NCBI GenBank assembly: GCA_014843695.1
Contig: CM026401.1
Coordinates: forward strand, 49,712,430 to 49,776,429
DNA from: Archivesica marissinica
Taxonomy: Eukaryota > Mollusca > Bivalvia > Venerida > Vesicomyidae
Length of the DNA: 64,000 nucleotides
Reading direction: 5' to 3'
Below the pieces are notes generated by a model that was not told where the DNA came from, did not search any database, and saw only the letters and a list, made by a program, of their open reading frames with translations. How positions within the stretch are numbered: position 1 is the stretch's first letter; every line of letters starts with the position of its first letter. This document shows, in pieces, positions 1 to 10,528 of the stretch. A program made the translations under genes and the position numbers.

Positions 1-527
1 TTGGTTTTACTGTTGTTTTTTTCATTTATTTTTTCAATTTGGATCGTTCAAACGTGTATGCGCAGTGGCTCTGTATAGTAGAAACAATACGAATCGCAAT
101 AGTAAAATAACACAATATACCTCCTCCGTGATCGTGTACATGCCAGAATTCATCGAAATTGATGTAAAAGTCGGCTTGTATGTTTTATTCACCAACTGTA
201 AAGAAAAATATATATATTCATATACCGTATTCACATACTACGTGTATAAATGGGCGTATCATATTCATGACTAGTCTGACCTGGAGTATCTCTGGACTCC
301 CTAATAATTATGACAAAACCCTTATATAAAGTATCATTTTCGTGAATTTGTACTGAAATTACAAAAATGTAGCAGTACTTAGAGGAACCAGTTGTATTTT
401 TTATCAATTGTAGTTGCTCATTTTTACTTTCCGACAAGTCTTGCATAAATTATTGTTTATTATGAATCATTATCAGTTCTCGTTGTTGTTGTCAAAAATT
501 TCACTTTGAACACAAATATGGACGCCT
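1..527. other. No recognisable feature
   Basis: AT-rich sequence with only short chance open frames. I see no splice-flanked coding segment, SINE head or tandem array here. Confidence 0.5.
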
Positions 528-1023
528 AGGGTTCCCGGTGTCCAGGGTTCATTCTAGGCCAGAATTTTTGGGAGAAGTGAGAAAGCATGTGATCGCTTCC
601 TTAAATGGTGTTCTTTAATATACTTCTGCAAAATAGGGTTAAAATGCACAGTACAACCATTAAATACTACATTTGAATAGAAGGAGTGCTTTCTAATGGG
701 CCAGTGTATCTTACTAGACAAAATTTTGTTTCAAAATCGTAAAAACCAAAACATAATTTTTTTAATAGGGAGAAGTGCCCCCCCCCAGCCAAGTGCGAAG
801 TCAGGGTCCCTAGGTCGCCAATATCGCCAAAAAACAAATATTGGCGCTAAATTTTGTGTATTGGTGAAAATATTTGGCACATGTTTTGTCAAATACATAG
901 CTTCAAATATTTATTTGGGAACTATATGGCTCTTAGTTGGCTCCAAGTTTTTCAAATTGGCTCCAGTGTTTTTCAATTGGTGACAGAAGTGGCACAGACA
1001 AACATTCAGACAGAGGGAACCCT
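528..1023. mobile_element. MITE-2 copy (AGGGTTCCC termini), hAT-like, with MITE-1 material inside
   Basis: The element starts AGGGTTCCC and ends GGGAACCCT, inverted repeats of each other. The flanks are GGACGCCT on the left and GGACGCCC on the right, a near-perfect 8-bp target duplication as expected for hAT elements. The interior from about 830 to 1015 (ATTGGCGCTAAATTTTG, then TTAGTTGGCTCCAAG, then ACATTCAGACAGAG) matches a second copy at 45948-46537. No transposase is encoded, so it is non-autonomous. Confidence 0.7.
543..815. mobile_element. MITE-1 copy nested in MITE-2
   Basis: This begins CAGGGTTCATTCTAGG and follows the cleaner copy at 1546-1817 closely up to CAGGGTCCCTAGG. After that it passes into MITE-2 sequence without its own right end. 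It is therefore either a nested insertion that lost its right end or a chimera between the two families. Confidence 0.6.
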
Positions 1024-1069
1024 GGACGCCCCAATGTAATTGAAATTGGAGATGTACATCCGGTTTGTT

Positions 1070-1292
1070 TGTGTTTGACGCCTGCATCAGCACCATTTTG
1101 GGCTATGTCGCAGGCGGGCAGCTTACCTAACACCTTTCCTGGACAGGTTCCAGCGGTTAACCAGTATTTAGTACATCAACGTCCGTAAGAAACTGCTAAC
1201 TTTTTCAAATAAATGAGACATGGCCTGAGCGGGGCTCGAACCAGTGACCATCAGTGATGATAGGTTATAGTGGGAGGAAGCCGACTCAATAG
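1070..1292 (-). mobile_element. SINE-C copy, diverged
   Basis: Read on the minus strand it carries the SINE-C B-box (TGGTTCGAGCCCCG), the body with GTTTCTTACGGACG and TACTGGTTAACCGCTGG, and a tail near GCCCGCCTGCGACATAGCCC. The best matching copy is 39772-40016. The tRNA-like head is degraded at the right end. Confidence 0.65.
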
Positions 1293-1307
1293 CATCCAAA
1301 TTGTATA

Positions 1308-1485
1308 TATATATTTTAGGTCGATTACGAAACAAGTATTTCCATCATTAGTAAATTTAGTTTAATCGCTCACGAGACATCATGCGGGAAAGACAAGAGG
1401 CAATGTGGAATAAAGTGTCTTGCCTAAGGACACCCCCCACCATGGTTTTGAGGGGAGATCTAACTAGCAAACCCTCGTTTACGGG
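1308..1485 (-). mobile_element. SINE-A-like remnant, strongly diverged
   Basis: The order of short blocks follows SINE-A in reverse: TTAGGTCGATTACGAAACAAG, then CGAGACATCAT, AGAGGCAATGTGGAAT and TTGCCTAAGG. Divergence is high and the head is hardly readable, so the boundaries are approximate. Confidence 0.45.
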
Positions 1486-1545
1486 GTGAATACTTCATGA
1501 AAACACAGAAATTGAGACTGACACAAGCATTGTTTCGTGGATTAT

Positions 1546-1817
1546 CAGGGTTCATTCTAGGTCAGAATTTTTGGGAGAAAGCGTGTGATCACTTCCTTAA
1601 ATGGTGTTCTTTAATATACTTCTGCAAAATAGGGTTAAAATGCACAGTACAACCATTAAATACAACATTTGAATAGAAGGAGTGCTTTATAATGGGCCAG
1701 TGTATCTTACTAGACAAAATTTTGTTTGAATATCGTAAAAACCAAAAAATATTTTGGGCGAAGTCAGGGTCCCTAGGGCGACAATTTCGCCCACATCGCC
1801 CTCTAGAATGATCCCTG
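1546..1817. mobile_element. MITE-1, complete copy with target-site duplication
   Basis: The left end CAGGGTTCATTCTAG and right end CTAGAATGATCCCTG are near-perfect inverted repeats. GATTAT flanks both sides (1540-1545 and 1818-1823). The 272-bp interior has no coding potential. CAGGG termini fit the hAT superfamily, although the visible duplication is 6 rather than 8 bp. Confidence 0.75.
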
Positions 1818-1823
1818 GATTAT

Positions 1824-2380
1824 AGGTAAGTTACCCGTGTAAACAACAATGTTTTCCCAGCATCACAACTTCCGAGCAGGAGAACACCTCGTCTCTTGTT
1901 CACTCTCTGTTTGAACACACCAAATATAACTGTAGAAAAACATAAAAACATGAAGAAATGAACAAAATATCACCAGAGAAAACAGTCACCATATTTATTA
2001 AAAAGACATTTTGAATATTGATTATTATTCAACACGTTTCCAAAGTGTTTCCTCGCGCAATAACATTTTGTCACAGTGTTGTCTAACAGTGCAAGGCTTA
2101 GTTGAATTTTGATCGTTGAATGGGTGTCATTGTTAAACATGCTTGGTGTGTCTAATATCAATCATAGGGAAGATTTTGGGACCGAATGCTCAGTTAGTCA
2201 GTAATCATTTGTTGCGAAAAAGAAATTCTAGTTCAACATGGGTTATTTCGATCACTGTCAAATACTTATCACCTCTCAGAAAATAAAATACGATCTATCT
2301 TCCTCTAATTTTGCGGGGATGTAGAAGTTAAAAGCATGAGTATATCATCATCTCAATTCAATAAATTTATTGCATTAAAT
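1824..2380. other. No recognisable feature
   Basis: AT-rich unique-looking sequence. No repeat family seen elsewhere in the window and no splice-flanked open frame were found. Confidence 0.4.
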
Positions 2381-2830
2381 ATGACAACATACTTATAGCA
2401 AAGAATACATATATAAACAAAGTACAATGGAAAGACATGGATACATTTTCAGAAGAGCATAGATGTTTAAAAAAAAAAAAAAAATTCTTACTAAATTTGC
2501 GTAATATATAAATTTGGACAGGTTTTGAACAATTTTCCTATTAGTTTGTGTAAGTAAGGTAATAAACCTTTGTTTGGTAGGCCAAGTATAATAGTAGCGT
2601 TTCAGATATTTTTTTCTTAAATTTCTAAATTTAGGACAAATAAGAAGACAATGATACTCGCTTTCAATCATTCTATAATTACAATGTATACAGATACGTT
2701 CATTCCGTGGTATGTTTGTGTAACGACCTCGTTCTATTGCTCGTTCATCTGCATAGAGCATGCTCGCAATGTCGTTAAAAAGTCAACAACTGCAACAGTC
2801 AGGGATGGCATTTCTCCAAATTAAAATGTT
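2380..2830 (-). pseudogene. LINE fragment, C-terminal end of a non-LTR reverse transcriptase ORF
   Basis: The minus-strand frame reads a zinc-knuckle-like pattern C-x2-C followed by IESEYHCLLICPKF, then NLSKFIYYANLVR. The C-terminus of the LINE at 7440-10728 has the same layout (CTKCNMNCIETEYHFLLVCP, then KLSKYIYQASVIR), so both belong to one clade. Only about 120 residues remain. An A-tract at 2470 interrupts the tail. It is a 5'-truncated, dead copy. Confidence 0.75.
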
Positions 2831-3042
2831 CCATATTTACAAGAAGTTCTTAAAAACGGATAAAAGAGTACATGTGTGTTTAGTATATAACGCCCTGGTT
2901 TAGTATATAACTATCTTCCTCGCGCGGATGTAAATATAAGAAAGTATGAAAAATAAATTGTGTTGAGTTCAAAAGCAGCTGGGCAGAACAACTAGGGGCT
3001 GGCATGATCAATACAGCAAACTGCCGTATTGAATTGCTCTAT

Positions 3043-3264
3043 CATCTATGATAGTGGATGCGCGTTCACTTCAGGTGCGAATCGCCGAATGGTCAGGAGT
3101 TCGAGCCCCGCTGGAGCCGTTACGATTGTGCCCTTAGGCAAGGCATTTAAATTCCACATTGCCTCTTCTCTCCTTCATGGCGATGGATTCCATCAGGAAC
3201 GAGGTTTTGAGAATGATTAATATAAGTTGAAAGAACTTGTTACCGCAATAGAGCTAAAATAAAT
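3043..3264 (+). mobile_element. SINE-A copy
   Basis: This has a degraded tRNA-like head (GATAGTGGATGCGCG), the B-box region GGAGTTCGAGCCCCG, the body GCCCTTAGGCAAGGCATTTA, and the tail AATATAAGTTG with GCTAAAATAAAT. The reference copy is at 52139-52362. It carries a small insertion after CAGGTGCGAA. Confidence 0.85.
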
Positions 3265-3551
3265 TTGTATAAACTATGAAGTATGGTCGTGAGATTGACA
3301 ATGTCCAGGGGGAGATGGTTCCAATGATATATCGTTCTTGGAAAAATGGAAAACTTTAATAGTCTGTAGTTGCTGTGATCAACATATAGATTAAGGAATG
3401 AATGTATGTGGCGTGCGGGACGGGAGAGCGGAACTATGTATGTTTCCATTACACGTCCGATAGTAGTAATAAATATTAAGTTACGATTTCTACAGGGCAT
3501 TTTTCGGAACATAATGAAAGCATAGTGATATCGAAACACAGTCTTCCCCAC
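3265..3551 (-). pseudogene. LINE fragment, reverse-transcriptase C-terminus of a second type
   Basis: The minus-strand frame contains FSIFPRTIYHWNHLPLDIV, a close match to the conserved SFFPRTI-x-WN-x-LP motif near the C-terminus of many CR1/Jockey-type non-LTR retrotransposon ORF2 proteins. It is followed by LYKFILALL, in the place of the usual FK-x2-L ending. Only about 100 residues survive. It abuts the SINE-A tail. Confidence 0.65.
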
Positions 3552-3695
3552 AATTCATGTCACTTTGCAACTGCTTGCAGCCGACAGCAATAACAACCAT
3601 ACCCCACCCACCAATTAACTATAAAATCCATATGGTAAATGTCACTAATGCAAATGTGTGTAAAGTCAATCCACCTCTGATAAAGGCACACTTAC

Positions 3696-3828
3696 AAACT
3701 GTTAAAACAACAATTACTGCAGCTATTAATGCACCAATTACGGTATAATCGCCTTCATTTATAGCATTTTTTAGAAAGTTCATCCACATCGTAACGTGGT
3801 TCTGCATTCTGGCGGCCATGTTTGACAT
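3696..3828 (-). CDS. Probable first coding exon of a small single-pass membrane protein (SRP-receptor-beta-like?)
   Basis: On the minus strand an ATG at 3828 (with a second, better-context ATG at 3819 followed by GCCGCC) opens 44 codons. They end at a strong splice donor (GTAAGT at 3695), phase 1. Residues 1-27 are polar with several Met. Residues 28-44 (DYTVIGALIAAVIVVLTV) are a clear transmembrane segment. The sequence CCGGAAGT, an ETS-type promoter motif common at animal housekeeping promoters, lies only a few bases before the ATG. A short acidic stretch followed by an N-terminal anchor resembles SRP receptor subunit beta, but that is a guess from topology alone. Downstream exons were not found; they may lie left of the window. 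The inverted-repeat unit at 3875 begins about 45 bp upstream. Confidence 0.4.
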
Positions 3829-3832
3829 GTAC

Positions 3833-3840
3833 ACTTCCGG
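3833..3840 (-). promoter_or_regulatory. ETS-type motif CCGGAAGT
   Basis: On the minus strand the core CCGGAAGT lies just upstream of the ATG of the membrane-protein exon. In animals this motif is typical of TATA-less housekeeping promoters. It is a short motif and could be chance, but its position is right. Confidence 0.35.
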
Positions 3841-3874
3841 GTTGTCAGGTATGGGGCCACTAATATGAGGGGGT

Positions 3875-4010
3875 TTAATAGCGCAAAGTGCGAAAAGTTG
3901 CGCAAAATGCGCAAAGTTGCGCAAAGTGGGTATAGCTCGAGTCACCTGCGGAAAGTTGATTATTCAGTGCGAAAAGTTGATGATTAAATTCACTTGCGAA
4001 AAGTTGTGCA
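3875..4010 (+). repeat. Left arm of the TTAA unit
   Basis: It holds repeated short words: GCGCAAAGTTGCGCAAAGT, TGCGAAAAGTTGAT and GTATAGCTCGAGTCACC. The mirror-image arm is 10963-11189. Confidence 0.75.
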
Positions 4011-5999
4011 TAGTGTGTAGGATGCATTATGGGTATATCGAGGTACTAGCTATTAAAAACCTAACTACAGATATATCCCGGTGTTACTGGTTTCCGACGA
4101 TGTAGTACATAACGGACTCCTATAGGTTTAGAATGGTCATACACTGCAAACAATTTTATGTCACCAAATAAACAATATGTTACCATTCATCCACAAAAAT
4201 CTCGAAGAAAATCGAATGTTTACTTTTGAGAAAAGTTGACAAAATAGCGGTACCTCATTCTCAGTAATCCGGAATGACGTCACATGTTTTCGCCTAACTG
4301 TGGAAATTGTCTACAGCGCCACCATTAGTATGTAAGCAACAGTTCTTTTTTAACAAAACAATAAACTAAGGAAGACTTACTTTAATAAGAGGCTTAATTT
4401 ATCATTTTCACTCAAAATTCATTTGTTGGACAGCATTTTGTCTATATACTGTATCTAAAACACTAACATTTAATTTAACTAGGTCAAACACACGGGGCAT
4501 AAGAAGTCGTCATCCCTCCTAATTACTCTGACTAAATGCAGAACCGTAAATGGACCCATCCATCGAACACATCACACGGTGCCCAACAAAGAAAAACTAG
4601 GTTTACACAACCATATATATCAGTTGGAGAACCTCTGTGACAACCCGTGGACCTGAAGGTGAAACACGGTGAAAATCGATATTATTAATAAGGACCCCTT
4701 GTGTGTAATAACGGACATAACTCATAAACACGGAGCAGTGAGACTATAATGACATTTTTATTCGTAAATATATTGGCGTGGCAGACGATGCATATGTCAT
4801 TTTGGAGAAAAAATTGCCAATTTCTTTAAAAAATGATATTTATATGGTGACATAAAACGGATATAGTGAAGTTAGTGAAAACTGGGGTAGGTTTAAAGTT
4901 TTCACCGCTAATTTACCTTGTCTGATATATTATGGTCAGTTAGAAATAGATTGGAAGTGCACAAGGTATGTTTATTTATAATTCCGGTAACTGGAGCGTG
5001 AAATATTGCGTGATCGCTCGCGACTTGCTATTTCCACAGTTGGGCGAAAACCTGTTCTGGGCGAAAACTCTTCATGCCGGGATACTATTATGTACCTGAA
5101 TTTAAACCTCATTTTGCATCATCTTATGACTTCTCCGCTTCAACATTACACATACACAAAGAAGAAATACTATTGGGAATCACGTGTGTTTATCATGCTT
5201 TTGATGCCATCGTGTCAGCAGTTACGTAGTCAGTAGTTCCGAGTATACCGCGGCAAATGGCCGAGGCCCTGATGTGGGTGTTTATACAAAGGTAGTCATA
5301 ATAAAATTATGTGAGTATTTGACAGAGACCTTAATCTGTATAATATGTACATCTAGCAATAAATTTGTCATTTTAACATAAAACATGAATATCTTTTTAA
5401 TCTCCCACCAGAAAACAACAAACAGCCTTAGGCCCGCGATGGGCCTACTTTTTATGAATAATAAAATGCGGGAATCTGGCTACATGTCAATAGATTTACA
5501 TCACGGAAGAAAGTTCAATAGATATGAACATCAACTTGTTTTTAATAAAAAAATACTACATTTGAGGGGGAACTGTTTTGAAAAATAATCATTCAATAGA
5601 AAAAGCGCGTCTCGGACCTTAAAATTATGCCCATATTTGGTAATACGGGAATTACGTAGTAACCTAAACACGTGATCAAAACAGCTTCATTCATAAATAC
5701 CAGGTAGCAGACCGCCATTTTACAAAGTTGGAATGAACATAAATATATAGTATGGACATTTGGAGCATTTTAAAGGGGTGGGGTAATTTTGCATAGATCT
5801 TGATATTCAGGTAAGCATCTTGCATCAGTAATTTTCGAACCACTTACGTTGCCAGTTTATGATTTCTTGTTTATCAACACATGTTTACCTTTCTGGTCAA
5901 CACTGATCCAATGGAAAGAATGATAGGTGGCGTTATTTTACCTCGTTCTGAAAAAGTGTGGATGCCTCGGTATGTTACGACCAGCGGTATGTTAAGAAA
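4011..5999. other. No recognisable gene; interior of the TTAA unit
   Basis: Several short open frames of 60-75 codons occur on the plus strand (5006-5236, 5385-5588, 5881-6105). None shows a motif, a splice context or similarity to anything else here. I regard them as chance. Confidence 0.4.
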
Positions 6000-6258
6000 C
6001 GACTATATAGCTCCAGTCACCTGCGGAAAGTTGATTATTCAGTGCGAAAAGTTGATGACTAAAGTCACTTGCGAAAAGTTGCGCAAAGTGGGTATGAAGT
6101 TATGAACTTGAAGTGGGTATAGCTCCAGTCACCTGCGAAAAGTTGATTATTCAGTGCGAAAAGTTGATGACTAAAGTCACTTGCGAAAAGTTGCACAAAG
6201 TCGGTATGAACTTGAAGTTGGTATAGCTCCAGTCACCCGTGGAAAGTTGATATATACC
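6000..6258 (+). repeat. Internal direct copy of the TTAA-unit arm, about 2.4 tandem units
   Basis: A unit of about 105 bp starts GTATAGCTCCAGTCACCTGC, passes through TTATTCAGTGCGAAAAGTTG and ends GTATGAACTTGAAG. The same unit, inverted, makes up 10963-11150. Confidence 0.75.
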
Positions 6259-6431
6259 ATATACATTGTACACTGTACTACATTATTTATTTATTTATTT
6301 TAATGTGTTCTATACCATGGACTTGTATATAAATACAAGTCTCATAACTGAGCCGGGATTATGCAATTAAATACACTAGATAGGTAGTGTGTGTTTGTTT
6401 ATTGACCACACTTGTCCACTTATCGCCTAGC

Positions 6432-6528
6432 TGTGTATTTGACTGCTGTCCTGCCACTATTTGAAATACACAGGTAGACTGTGTATTTGACTGCTGTCCT
6501 GCCACTACTTGAAATACACAGGTAAATT
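6432..6528 (+). repeat. Two-copy tandem repeat, unit about 51 bp
   Basis: TGTGTATTTGACTGCTGTCC with CTATTTGAAATACACAGGTA is repeated almost exactly. Confidence 0.8.
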
Positions 6529-7439
6529 GTTAGAGCTTTAGATAAGCTGTGTTTTTGTTTCACAGCGTGCGCTGTGTAGTGCTCAATTGTGTTTTCTTGT
6601 TTGTCTCGGCCTTTCTGTGTGTCTCCTTTGGGTACCTTATCCTCTATTTTTTACTAAATTATGGTATATTTCATACATTCTTTTTCAACAGAACATAGAA
6701 GTTTGAAGTTCTTTAGAATCGTTTCGTCGAGCCGATTATAAAGAACACCTAATTCCTATGTTTAAAAAAAACATTGATCGTAAACTATATGAACTATTGG
6801 TTCACTGAAGAAACAAAACTAGTTTCACATATTTACACATATAACAGATAATTTACCAGCCTAGATGTCTTCTGGGTCTGCACAGTTTTCAATGTTAATA
6901 CTGTATACAGTATCAATACACGGACATGGAGTCGCTGTAGACGATTCTAACAATTATCAGAAGAAACACAACAAGTTTCACATATTTCCAACTGTATCAC
7001 ATAGGGACATATAATCGTGGGGGCCGATTATATTAAGAATTGGATAGGGCTCAATTAAGAAACAAGAATGCGATGCGCCATGACACAATCGGGTTATTGC
7101 CTATGCGATCAGTGTATCCCCATACCATTTTGTCAGGATCTACATTGATAGTAAAGTCAATAAACAAACACAAGGTCGATTTCGTCGTGGCAAGTCACAT
7201 GTAATTTATGTACACGTTTATTCATGTTTCAGCACAAGTCAACGTATTATCTGCATAGCAGTATCACACTTTCGTGGAGAAAGCAAATATACAAGATATG
7301 TTCCCCAATATGGTTCTTGTAGAGAAATAATGTTAAATAAAATAATGGCAAAATCAAAGTTGGTAATCGTACAATACGTTGATCTTTAGTAATTTTAATT
7401 ACGTATAAACGTTAACAAAATAGCTTCATCACTTTAATC
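6529..7439. other. No recognisable feature
   Basis: AT-rich spacer without open frames or repeats that recur in the window. Confidence 0.35.
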
Positions 7440-7469
7440 TTTGACTCCAAATCAAATATTCGCATTATC

Positions 7470-7751
7470 AGAGCACATAGAATTGGCAGGTTTATTCCAG
7501 GCAAGATCAGGCCTATAGTCGCCAAGCTTGACACGGAGTCAAAAATGACAATTAAAAACTCTCTCAAACATGTGAAATTACAGCATACCAACTACAATGT
7601 TTCCGAGCAGTATCCACAAGAAGTGAAAGACCGCCGCAGAGAACTTATACCTGTCATGCTCGAAGCCAGGAAACAAGGGAAAAGGGCTGTCTTAGTCAGG
7701 GACAAATTGTATGTTGACAATATTTTATACAGCGGTAATACATGCAAATAG
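7470..7751 (+). pseudogene. LINE ORF1 C-terminal remnant
   Basis: The open frame reads RAHRIGRFIPGKIRPIVAKL, then QYPQEVKDRRRELIPVMLEA and RDKLYVDN. This is the usual layout of the C-terminal domain of L1-type ORF1 RNA-binding proteins (AHRIG..RPIIAK, then RR-x-L-x-P, then DKL). The frame stays open upstream of the ATG at 7545, so that ATG is internal. The N-terminal coiled-coil part is not present. It stops at a TAG about 35 bp before the endonuclease frame. Confidence 0.7.
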
Positions 7752-7784
7752 GGGAAGGCAGAAAAGTGTGATACTTTACATATA

Positions 7785-7978
7785 ATATCCTGGAATATTG
7801 AAGGCTTAAATTCTAGTATTGATGATGAGGATTTTTTGAATTTTGTTCTAAATTTTGATATTGTATTTTTAAACGAAACCTGGCAAAAGAATACGGTATA
7901 TTTTTCACTGAATGGGTATGAATCTATTTTTGTACCTAGGCCTGAAAGTGCATTAATGTATGAAAGTGTATTAATAAA
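7785..7978 (+). pseudogene. LINE ORF2 endonuclease N-terminus, truncated
   Basis: The frame reads SWNIEGLNS and then DIVFLNETW, the first two motifs of apurinic-type endonucleases (the Asn of SWN-x-EG and the Glu of LNETW). About 70 residues remain. The frame then ends at a stop inside the junction (ATAAAATGCCAATAG), so the Asp and His catalytic motifs are missing. The following reverse-transcriptase frame is shifted relative to it, consistent with an internal deletion of several hundred bases. Confidence 0.75.
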
Positions 7979-10528
7979 ATGCCAATAGAGTTAGATACAA
8001 ATGATAAATATATTGACAAAATATTCTGGGACAAAGAAAAAAGCCCGGATTATAAGATGATGATTGATTCTGAAATGATTAACCTTGAATCTATTGTTGA
8101 TAACATTATTTTATCTAATACTGATATTGATACAGGTGTAGATAGTTTTGCCAATATCCTATATACAAATGCTTATACTGTTTTTGGTAGGTCTATTAAT
8201 TTGACGAAGCCTAACAGTAAGCGTAAATTTAAAAGTCCGTGGTATACGCAGGATTGTGAAACGGCTAGACGTGAATTTCGCTCAGCGAAGGCAATTTATA
8301 GGAAAAACAAATCCAGTCATAACGGTGATCTATTAGTCGACAAACGCCGCATGTACCGTTGTGCTAAGCGAAAAGCCCGTGGTATTTTTAAGGCCAAACA
8401 AAGAAATAATATGCATAGCTTAGCTTCGTCACGACCACATCAATTTTGGAAAGAAATAAGAAAATTAAAATCAAATAAGAAAAAAGGAAGCACTATAAGT
8501 TCAGATAACTTTCTTAAACATTTTAAGAATGTTTTTTCAGATAATACTGATTTCTCTAATAATGATGTTGACAATGATTTGTTAAATAATAATTTAATTA
8601 CCGTCGATCAACTTGATAATTTGTTTACCGTTGATGAAATTTATAAAGCAATATCTGCACTAAAGCAAGGTAAAAGTGGAGGTATTGATTGCTTAACTCC
8701 TGAAATGTTTATTGAATGCAAAGATACACTGGCGCCATTATTATGTAAGCTTTTTAACCACATGTATATAAATTGTATGTATCCAGTTAGTTGGACCAGA
8801 GGTGTCATTGTTCCTGTTCCTAAGAAAGGAGATCTAAATAATGTAAATAATTATAGGGGTATTACGCTTACCAGTATTTTTTCGAAAATATTTTCAATTG
8901 TGCTGGATACACGTCTTCGAAAATGGGCTGAGGCAAATGAACTCTTATCAGATTTTCAGTTTGGTTTTCGTAAAGACAAAAGCACTGTAGATTTTATTTT
9001 TGTTTTAACCTCGATTATAGACAAAGTTATTTGTCTAGAAAAGAAGAAACTTTATTGTGCTTTCGTTGATTTTCGTAAAGCTTTCGATGTAGTGTACAGA
9101 AACGGTATTTGGTTTAAGCTATTACAGTATGGAGCTTCAACTAAATTAGTTAATATGTTGCAAAAAATATACGAGAGTGTAAAATCATGTGTACGTATTA
9201 ATGGAACTTACACTGACAATTTTGACTGTGTCAAAGGTGTAAAGCAAGGCGAACCATTATCACCTTTGCTATTTCTATTCTTTATCAACGATATGTACCA
9301 GTCAATTTACGATAATACAATAGACACCGTTAGTATTGATGAACTTCGTATGTTGTTATTATTATTTGCTGATGATACTGTTCTAATGTCTTATTCTAAA
9401 GAAGGTTTACAACGTTTGTTAAATAATCTACATATGTATTGCAACAATTGGGACATTAGTGTAAATATTGATAAAACTGTTGTTATGGTGTTTAAAAAGG
9501 GCAACAGACCTGAACATATTGTAGTGTCATATAATAATTACAAGTTAAATATTGTTACAAAATTCACATACCTATGTGTAACATTATCTGCTAATGGTAG
9601 TTTTTACCAAACACAAAAAGCGCTTTCACAGCAAGCAATGAGAGCTTTGTTTTCTCTTAATTCCTTGTTTGATGTTTTATCTTTTGAATTGTCGGAAAAA
9701 GTTAAGTTATTTGACTCCATGATCGCCTCAATTCTAAACTATGGATGTGAAGTATGGGGTTTCCATAAAGCTCCTGACGTCGAACGTTTGCATTTAAAAT
9801 TTCTTAAACAAATATTACAAGTGCGACAGCAGACAACAAATGCAACAGTATATGGCGAGTTTGGATGTGTTCTATTATCTGTAATTCGTAAGGTTAGAAT
9901 AGTTAGATATTGGTATAAAATATCTAAATGTCCAAATTGTCTTGTGTATAAATTGTATAATATGCGTGATATGAATGGTAATTATATAAATAAATGGTCA
10001 AACGATGTTAAAACACTCTTAGACAACCTAGGGTTTTCCTATTTATGGAATAGTGCAGTTGTAACAAATGTACACATACAGAGTGTAATAAAGTGTATAC
10101 ATGATCAATATCTACAGCAGTGGTTCTCAGACCTTAGAAATCTACCTAAACTTGAAACCTATTGCATGTTTAAAACATATTTCCAACCAGAAAAGTATTT
10201 ATCATGTGTTAAAAATGTTAGTTATAGAATTAACTTGTCTAGAGTTCGATGTTCTGCTCATAATTTACTCATAGAAGAAGGTCGTCATAGAAATATTGAT
10301 AGAAACCAGAGAATTTGTACGAAATGCAATATGAATTGTATTGAAACTGAATATCACTTTTTATTAGTATGTCCATTCTATACAGAAGTAAGAAACAACT
10401 GTTTACCACATTATTATTGTCATTGTCCTAACTTGAATAAGTTTAAGTCATTGTTACAATGTTCACAAAGTAGTATTATAAAAAAATTATCAAAATATAT
10501 TTACCAAGCATCTGTTATTAGAGGGTAG
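7979..10528 (+). CDS. Reverse-transcriptase ORF of a LINE, 849 aa, open but part of a defective element
   Basis: The protein is the linker plus reverse transcriptase of a non-LTR retrotransposon. Residues 1-215 are the linker between endonuclease and RT. RT motifs follow in order: ALKQGKSGGIDCLTPEMF near 230, NYRGITLTSIFSKIFS near 293, DFQFGFRKDKST near 325, FVDFRKAFDVV near 362, GVKQGEPLSPLLF near 422 and the catalytic FADD near 465. The C-terminal part ends with a Cys/His segment (C-x2-C, then IETEYHFLLVC) near 785-805. No RNase H motif is seen. The ATG at 7979 is simply the first Met after the deletion; the natural ORF would continue from the endonuclease. The uninterrupted 2.5 kb frame suggests a fairly recent copy. 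It resembles the Jockey/RTE-like group, but I cannot fix the clade. Confidence 0.85.
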   Translation: MPIELDTNDKYIDKIFWDKEKSPDYKMMIDSEMINLESIVDNIILSNTDIDTGVDSFANILYTNAYTVFGRSINLTKPNSKRKFKSPWYTQDCETARREFRSAKAIYRKNKSSHNGDLLVDKRRMYRCAKRKARGIFKAKQRNNMHSLASSRPHQFWKEIRKLKSNKKKGSTISSDNFLKHFKNVFSDNTDFSNNDVDNDLLNNNLITVDQLDNLFTVDEIYKAISALKQGKSGGIDCLTPEMFIECKDTLAPLLCKLFNHMYINCMYPVSWTRGVIVPVPKKGDLNNVNNYRGITLTSIFSKIFSIVLDTRLRKWAEANELLSDFQFGFRKDKSTVDFIFVLTSIIDKVICLEKKKLYCAFVDFRKAFDVVYRNGIWFKLLQYGASTKLVNMLQKIYESVKSCVRINGTYTDNFDCVKGVKQGEPLSPLLFLFFINDMYQSIYDNTIDTVSIDELRMLLLLFADDTVLMSYSKEGLQRLLNNLHMYCNNWDISVNIDKTVVMVFKKGNRPEHIVVSYNNYKLNIVTKFTYLCVTLSANGSFYQTQKALSQQAMRALFSLNSLFDVLSFELSEKVKLFDSMIASILNYGCEVWGFHKAPDVERLHLKFLKQILQVRQQTTNATVYGEFGCVLLSVIRKVRIVRYWYKISKCPNCLVYKLYNMRDMNGNYINKWSNDVKTLLDNLGFSYLWNSAVVTNVHIQSVIKCIHDQYLQQWFSDLRNLPKLETYCMFKTYFQPEKYLSCVKNVSYRINLSRVRCSAHNLLIEEGRHRNIDRNQRICTKCNMNCIETEYHFLLVCPFYTEVRNNCLPHYYCHCPNLNKFKSLLQCSQSSIIKKLSKYIYQASVIRG

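Noticed and set aside
3619..3945. 108-codon minus-strand frame taken as one unspliced protein
   Set aside because: Its upstream part lies in the inverted-repeat arm, and a perfect donor interrupts it at 3695. The shorter exon 3828-3696 is the better model.
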